Made by a program: the position numbers and the translations under genes. A stretch of 64,000 nt of DNA from contig JAEUTP010000010.1 in NCBI GenBank assembly GCA_016787705.1, forward strand, positions 186,001 to 250,000, read 5' to 3'. The notes below the pieces were generated by a model, which saw only the letters and a program-made list of their open reading frames with translations, was not told the origin of the DNA and searched no databases. Source of the DNA: Bacteroidia bacterium. GTDB lineage: Bacteria > Bacteroidota > Bacteroidia > B-17B0 > Aurantibacillaceae. This document shows, piece by piece, positions 60,842 through 64,000 of this stretch (positions are counted from its first letter, which is position 1; each line of letters opens with the position of its first letter).

Positions 60842-62650
60842 TTATTTTTCTCCTTTATCACCTTTCTCTCCTTTGTTGCCTTTTGTATCCGGCTTTTCAG
60901 GAACTTCAGGTATTTCAGGGTCTTTAGAGTCTTTTGGCGTTTTTATTTTAATACCGTTTTCATCTATTTTAATTTCAGCATTGGTGCCATTTACTTTAAT
61001 ACCATCTTCGTTAATGGTAATATTCTTTGTTTTTATGTGGTGACCATGATGATCATCAAAATCTTCATCCAGCTCATCCAAACCTTCACAATCAATACAC
61101 TCTAAACCACGGTCGGTCATTTTCCATCTGCGGCCAACCATATTTCCATCCCAGGTATTAGTTGTATTTTCAACATCGTCTAAAAGGTATTTTACACTTT
61201 TATCAAAATAAATAACTTTTCCTTTTGGTAATTTAAGTTTGATATTTACTTCTTGCGCGCGGAATTTTGTACCTGCCAAAACTGTAAACACCTGGTCAAA
61301 AATCAATTCATTATTATTTTGTGTGTAAGCATATTTAATTGATTTTGCATTTTCGTTTGCTTCACGTTTTGTATTACCTCTTGCTTCGTAATTGATCACT
61401 AACTCAATACTATCCGAATTACTTTGTATAATATCAAGCCCGGCAGTACCGATAATACTTAGTTTTTTGTTAAGATCGCCAAACTGGTAATCGCTGTTAT
61501 TTCTTCCAAAGTGAGCGTCCAGATCATCTGCATTATCATAACCAAAAGGTTTTAAGGTTGTCATAGCCGGATTTAATTTTACTACAATTGTATCGCCCGT
61601 GCTATGTAACACTGAAGTTTCTTTTACTTTTGAACCTTCGTTAAATTGTTTTACTGTCGAAACAGTTACATATAAACCAATTATTAATCCTAACACCCAT
61701 GTAAGGCCAAGGCTTAAATTTAACCAACGGTTGCTATATTTAATTTTGAAAAGTAATTTAATTCCTCCATATAATACCATAAATACAGGTATGCCCGCAA
61801 CAATTATAAACGAAAATACTGCGAGTGCATAATCGGCAGATGAGCTAAATATCACTGATTTCCAGTTTGTGAGATCAGAATTTGAATCTGCAAACGAAAT
61901 ACCAAACAAAGATGTAACGTAACCGAATAAAAATGCACATCCAATTATCACTAAAAATAATCCTATTAAACGGCCAATAACATTAAAAATACCATTTAAA
62001 ACTACTGATACATTACTGCGCACATTGTTACCGTATGAATTATTCTTAAAACGGTTCTTTACATCTTCTGCTTCATCTTTAAACGATTTAAAAATGTTAT
62101 TGATGTTGGCCGATTCGCCACGCATAGCAAATTTATCGGCAGTGGTTTTAGCTTCGGGAATAATGATCCATAAAATAATATATACCCAAAGACTTAAGCC
62201 GCCAAAAAATATTAATAAAAACATAGCTAAACGAATCCAAACGGTATCTACATCAAAATAAGCTGCTAAACCGCTACAAACGCCACCTACGGCTTTGTCA
62301 TCAGGATTACGGAATAAACGACGTTTTATTTTTTCTTCAGAAAAATCGTTTTGATTTTCTTGTTTTTTATTTTCCGTTTTGGTTTGTTCACCACCAAAAT
62401 CTTCTGGCTTGCCCATTACTGATTTTACATGATCAACGTCTGCCATTAAAACAACTTGTTTTACAGCATTAATTTTTTCCTGTAATAGTTCAGCAATACG
62501 AGCTTCTATGTCGCTCATAATTTCGTTGCCGCCATCAGTATTACTAAAGTATCCTTTTATTGTAGCCAGGTATTTACTTAAGCTATCGTACGCATCCTCT
62601 TCTATATGAAAGATAATGCCGCTAATGTTTATGGTTACTGTTTTATTCAT
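60842..62650 (-). CDS. PspC-domain membrane protein with collagen-like tail
   Basis: 602 residues. A cytoplasmic N-terminal domain (TVTINISGIIFHIEEDAY, SDIEARIAELLQEKI) leads to the PspC domain (about 110-175; RRLFRNPDDKAVGGVCSGLA with AYFDVDTVWIRL and a membrane segment), four further membrane segments (about 220-340), a beta-rich part, and a low-complexity end with GNKGEKGDKGEK and Pro-rich PEIPEVPEKP. PspC-type proteins respond to envelope stress. It is downstream of a PadR regulator (11-bp gap) in the usual pairing. Confidence 0.9.
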   Translation of the reverse strand: MNKTVTINISGIIFHIEEDAYDSLSKYLATIKGYFSNTDGGNEIMSDIEARIAELLQEKINAVKQVVLMADVDHVKSVMGKPEDFGGEQTKTENKKQENQNDFSEEKIKRRLFRNPDDKAVGGVCSGLAAYFDVDTVWIRLAMFLLIFFGGLSLWVYIILWIIIPEAKTTADKFAMRGESANINNIFKSFKDEAEDVKNRFKNNSYGNNVRSNVSVVLNGIFNVIGRLIGLFLVIIGCAFLFGYVTSLFGISFADSNSDLTNWKSVIFSSSADYALAVFSFIIVAGIPVFMVLYGGIKLLFKIKYSNRWLNLSLGLTWVLGLIIGLYVTVSTVKQFNEGSKVKETSVLHSTGDTIVVKLNPAMTTLKPFGYDNADDLDAHFGRNNSDYQFGDLNKKLSIIGTAGLDIIQSNSDSIELVINYEARGNTKREANENAKSIKYAYTQNNNELIFDQVFTVLAGTKFRAQEVNIKLKLPKGKVIYFDKSVKYLLDDVENTTNTWDGNMVGRRWKMTDRGLECIDCEGLDELDEDFDDHHGHHIKTKNITINEDGIKVNGTNAEIKIDENGIKIKTPKDSKDPEIPEVPEKPDTKGNKGEKGDKGEK

Positions 62651-62661
62651 TGTTTAATATT

Positions 62662-63045
62662 TTAAATGTTATTTTTTCCTTTTTCAATTGTTTTATTAAC
62701 GGCATCAACTAATTCTGCCCAGGATAGTTGAAGTTCTTTTAAATACTGTTCTCCTATTTCTGTGAGCTTGTAGTATTTTCTTGGCGGACCGCTGGTGCTT
62801 TCTTCCCATCTGTATCCTAAAAGCCCGGTGTTTTTTAATCGTGTAAGCAATGGGTATAAGGTTCCTTCAACTACTACTAACTTAGTATCTTTTAGCTTAT
62901 CTATTATTTCTGTTGGATAAGCATCTCCTTGCAAGAGGATAGAAAGTATGCAGAGTTCAAGAACACCTTTTCGCATTTGGGCCTGCGCTGTTGCTGCCCG
63001 TTCTACCCCCCCATCGGGTTTATCTGTATTCTCTGAGTTTCCCAT
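62662..63045 (-). CDS. PadR-family transcriptional regulator
   Basis: 127 residues. MRKGVLELCILSILLQGDAY (an alternative start at about 62976) is the canonical PadR opening; the wing and recognition segment LVVVEGTLYPLLTRLKNTGLL and ESTSGPPRKYYKLTEIG follow. It likely represses the PspC gene and itself until a ligand binds. It is followed after 11 bp by the PspC gene; the secreted protein gene 32 bp upstream may be part of the unit. Confidence 0.92.
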   Translation of the reverse strand: MGNSENTDKPDGGVERAATAQAQMRKGVLELCILSILLQGDAYPTEIIDKLKDTKLVVVEGTLYPLLTRLKNTGLLGYRWEESTSGPPRKYYKLTEIGEQYLKELQLSWAELVDAVNKTIEKGKNNI

Positions 63046-63076
63046 GTTCTGTTTTAATTTTTTTTATTAATACTGA

Positions 63077-63427
63077 TTAAACTGTTTTAATATTTAATGT
63101 AATGCTGTGCACAACATTACTTTTAATTTTTTCGAGATTTAATTTTAAAAACTGTTTTTCGATCTCGGTTTTTAAATATTGATCGTTTGTTTTGGCAAGT
63201 ACAAAATCCACATGTCCGTTTGTATTAGTTGTAAAAAGAACTTCTACTTTTTGCGACTCATTAACAGGGATTACAATTTGTGGAAATTTAAAATAATCTT
63301 TAATCGTTTTTTCTGTTTCAATTGCTTCCGGATTTAATCCTGTTTTTGTATTTGGCTTTACCGTTAGTGAGATCATTAATAAACCTCCCATTAGTATAAG
63401 TGTTGTAATTTTATTTCTTGTTTTCAT
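63077..63427 (-). CDS. Small secreted hypothetical protein
   Basis: 116 residues with an N-terminal signal (ITTLILMGGLLMISLTV), then a compact domain with KDYFKFPQIVIPVNESQKVE and HSITLNIKTV at the end. It resembles a TonB-C-like or periplasmic beta-alpha-beta fold in outline, but I cannot assign it. It is the first gene of the apparent PadR/PspC unit and may be a periplasmic partner. Confidence 0.7.
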   Translation of the reverse strand: MKTRNKITTLILMGGLLMISLTVKPNTKTGLNPEAIETEKTIKDYFKFPQIVIPVNESQKVEVLFTTNTNGHVDFVLAKTNDQYLKTEIEKQFLKLNLEKIKSNVVHSITLNIKTV

Positions 63428-63601
63428 TTTATTTAAATTTTTAATTTCTATATCAGTACTTTCAAACCATAGCTATTTGGCGATACAAACATACGTAAAT
63501 TATTAAGTACCTTGCAACGCATAGTACTAAATATTTTGTTAAAAAATATAACTATTTGATTCTCAATAGTAAAATTTAATATATTAATTCTTAAAATTTG
63601 G

Positions 63602-63609
63602 TATCTTTG
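63602..63609 (+). promoter_or_regulatory. Bacteroidota -7 element TATCTTTG
   Basis: Exact TAnnTTTG match ending 16 nt before the ATG at 63626. It is the likely promoter of the TerC-family gene. Confidence 0.5.
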
Positions 63610-63625
63610 TGTGAAATTTTATAAA

Positions 63626-64000
63626 ATGCACAGTTGGTCTGCGGATTTTGCCGCTTTACTTTCACTAAATGGTCTTATTGGTTTATTAACTCTTTCAGTT
63701 TTAGAGATAATATTAGGTATAGATAATATCATCTTTATATCTATTGCTGTAAATAAACTTCCTGTATCTCAACAAAAAAAGGCCCGCACTATAGGCCTTA
63801 CTCTGGCGCTGGTTGTGCGCTCAATACTTTTATTATTTATTGGATGGATAGCCGGTTTAAAAGCCGCTCTTTTTCATATTGGCGATTGGGGTGTTAGTGG
63901 TAAGGGACTTATCTTAATTGGCGGTGGCGTTTTTCTTTTAATAAAAACCTGGCAAGAGATAATGGAAAAGATCTATACCGATGAAGATGAGATAGAACAT
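63626..64000 (+). CDS. TerC-family integral membrane protein, 3' truncated by window edge
   Basis: 125 residues are visible with no stop before the edge. Membrane segments LIGLLTLSVLEIILGIDNII and GLTLALVVRSILLLFIGWI, then GLILIGGGVFLLIKTWQEI. The motif EIILGIDNII with acidic residues in the membrane is characteristic of TerC, which in bacteria is linked to manganese export and tellurium resistance. It is on the plus strand, divergent from the secreted-protein gene. Confidence 0.9.
   Translation, partial: MHSWSADFAALLSLNGLIGLLTLSVLEIILGIDNIIFISIAVNKLPVSQQKKARTIGLTLALVVRSILLLFIGWIAGLKAALFHIGDWGVSGKGLILIGGGVFLLIKTWQEIMEKIYTDEDEIEH

Overview
The window reads as chromosomal DNA of a member of the Bacteroidota. 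Supporting signs are high AT content, starts preceded by A-rich leaders instead of strong Shine-Dalgarno sequences, TAnnTTTG-type -7 promoter elements (TATCTTTG at 53683, 57831 and 63602), a PorE-like OmpA lipoprotein, long tandem FtsX permeases without fused ATPases, and a tmRNA whose tag is GEDNSYAMAA. I cannot place it below phylum. No phage, insertion sequence, CRISPR array, rRNA or tRNA was seen.

Layout. 1-6.9 kb: the 3' part of a very large Nik1-like hybrid histidine kinase with ten in-window 92-residue HAMP repeats and three receivers, followed by a REC-histidine kinase. 7-10.3 kb (minus): two OmpA-family envelope proteins. 10.6-24.4 kb: a stress and maintenance block with a zinc-ribbon peptide, DUF5670-like lipoprotein, DUF3606 protein, NUDIX hydrolase, two tiny minus-strand ORFs (one frameshifted), sigma-54 (rpoN), type II NADH dehydrogenase, Dps, outer-membrane proteins, a 55-residue lipoprotein, an Omp85-like barrel, a PNPOx-fold general stress protein, cyanophycin synthetase and a coiled-coil lipoprotein. 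Four genes here carry a TGGYACG element 37-44 nt upstream of their start, suggesting a small RpoN-type regulon.

24.4-44.7 kb: a serine hydrolase, then a sigma-54 activator/histidine kinase pair divergent from a 16-kb export operon: HlyD-like adaptor, ABC ATPase, a scar of a deleted permease, five intact about 800-residue FtsX/MacB permeases, a second ABC ATPase and a TolC-like outer-membrane factor. The shared regulatory gap holds a dyad and a sigma-54-like -24 element. This is the most striking system in the window.

44.7-49.5 kb: a truncated Omp28/thioredoxin-like gene, a DoxX/HxlR pair around nested palindromes, and an arsenic/metal cluster (arsR, DUF6428, 41-residue membrane peptide, arsC, sigZ-like sigma factor, a 24-residue peptide with seven cysteines) with no recognisable arsenite pump, then DUF4260 and a Crp/Fnr regulator around a perfect TTGAT-N4-ATCAA box. 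49.7-50.0 kb: tmRNA.

50-64 kb: secreted protein, serine hydrolase and S41 protease pair, saccharopine/alanine dehydrogenase-like enzyme, class III PHA synthase (phaE, phaC), queG, DoxX-like protein, a third serine hydrolase, a PadR/PspC unit and the start of a TerC gene. Cyanophycin and PHA synthesis together point to dual storage of nitrogen and carbon.
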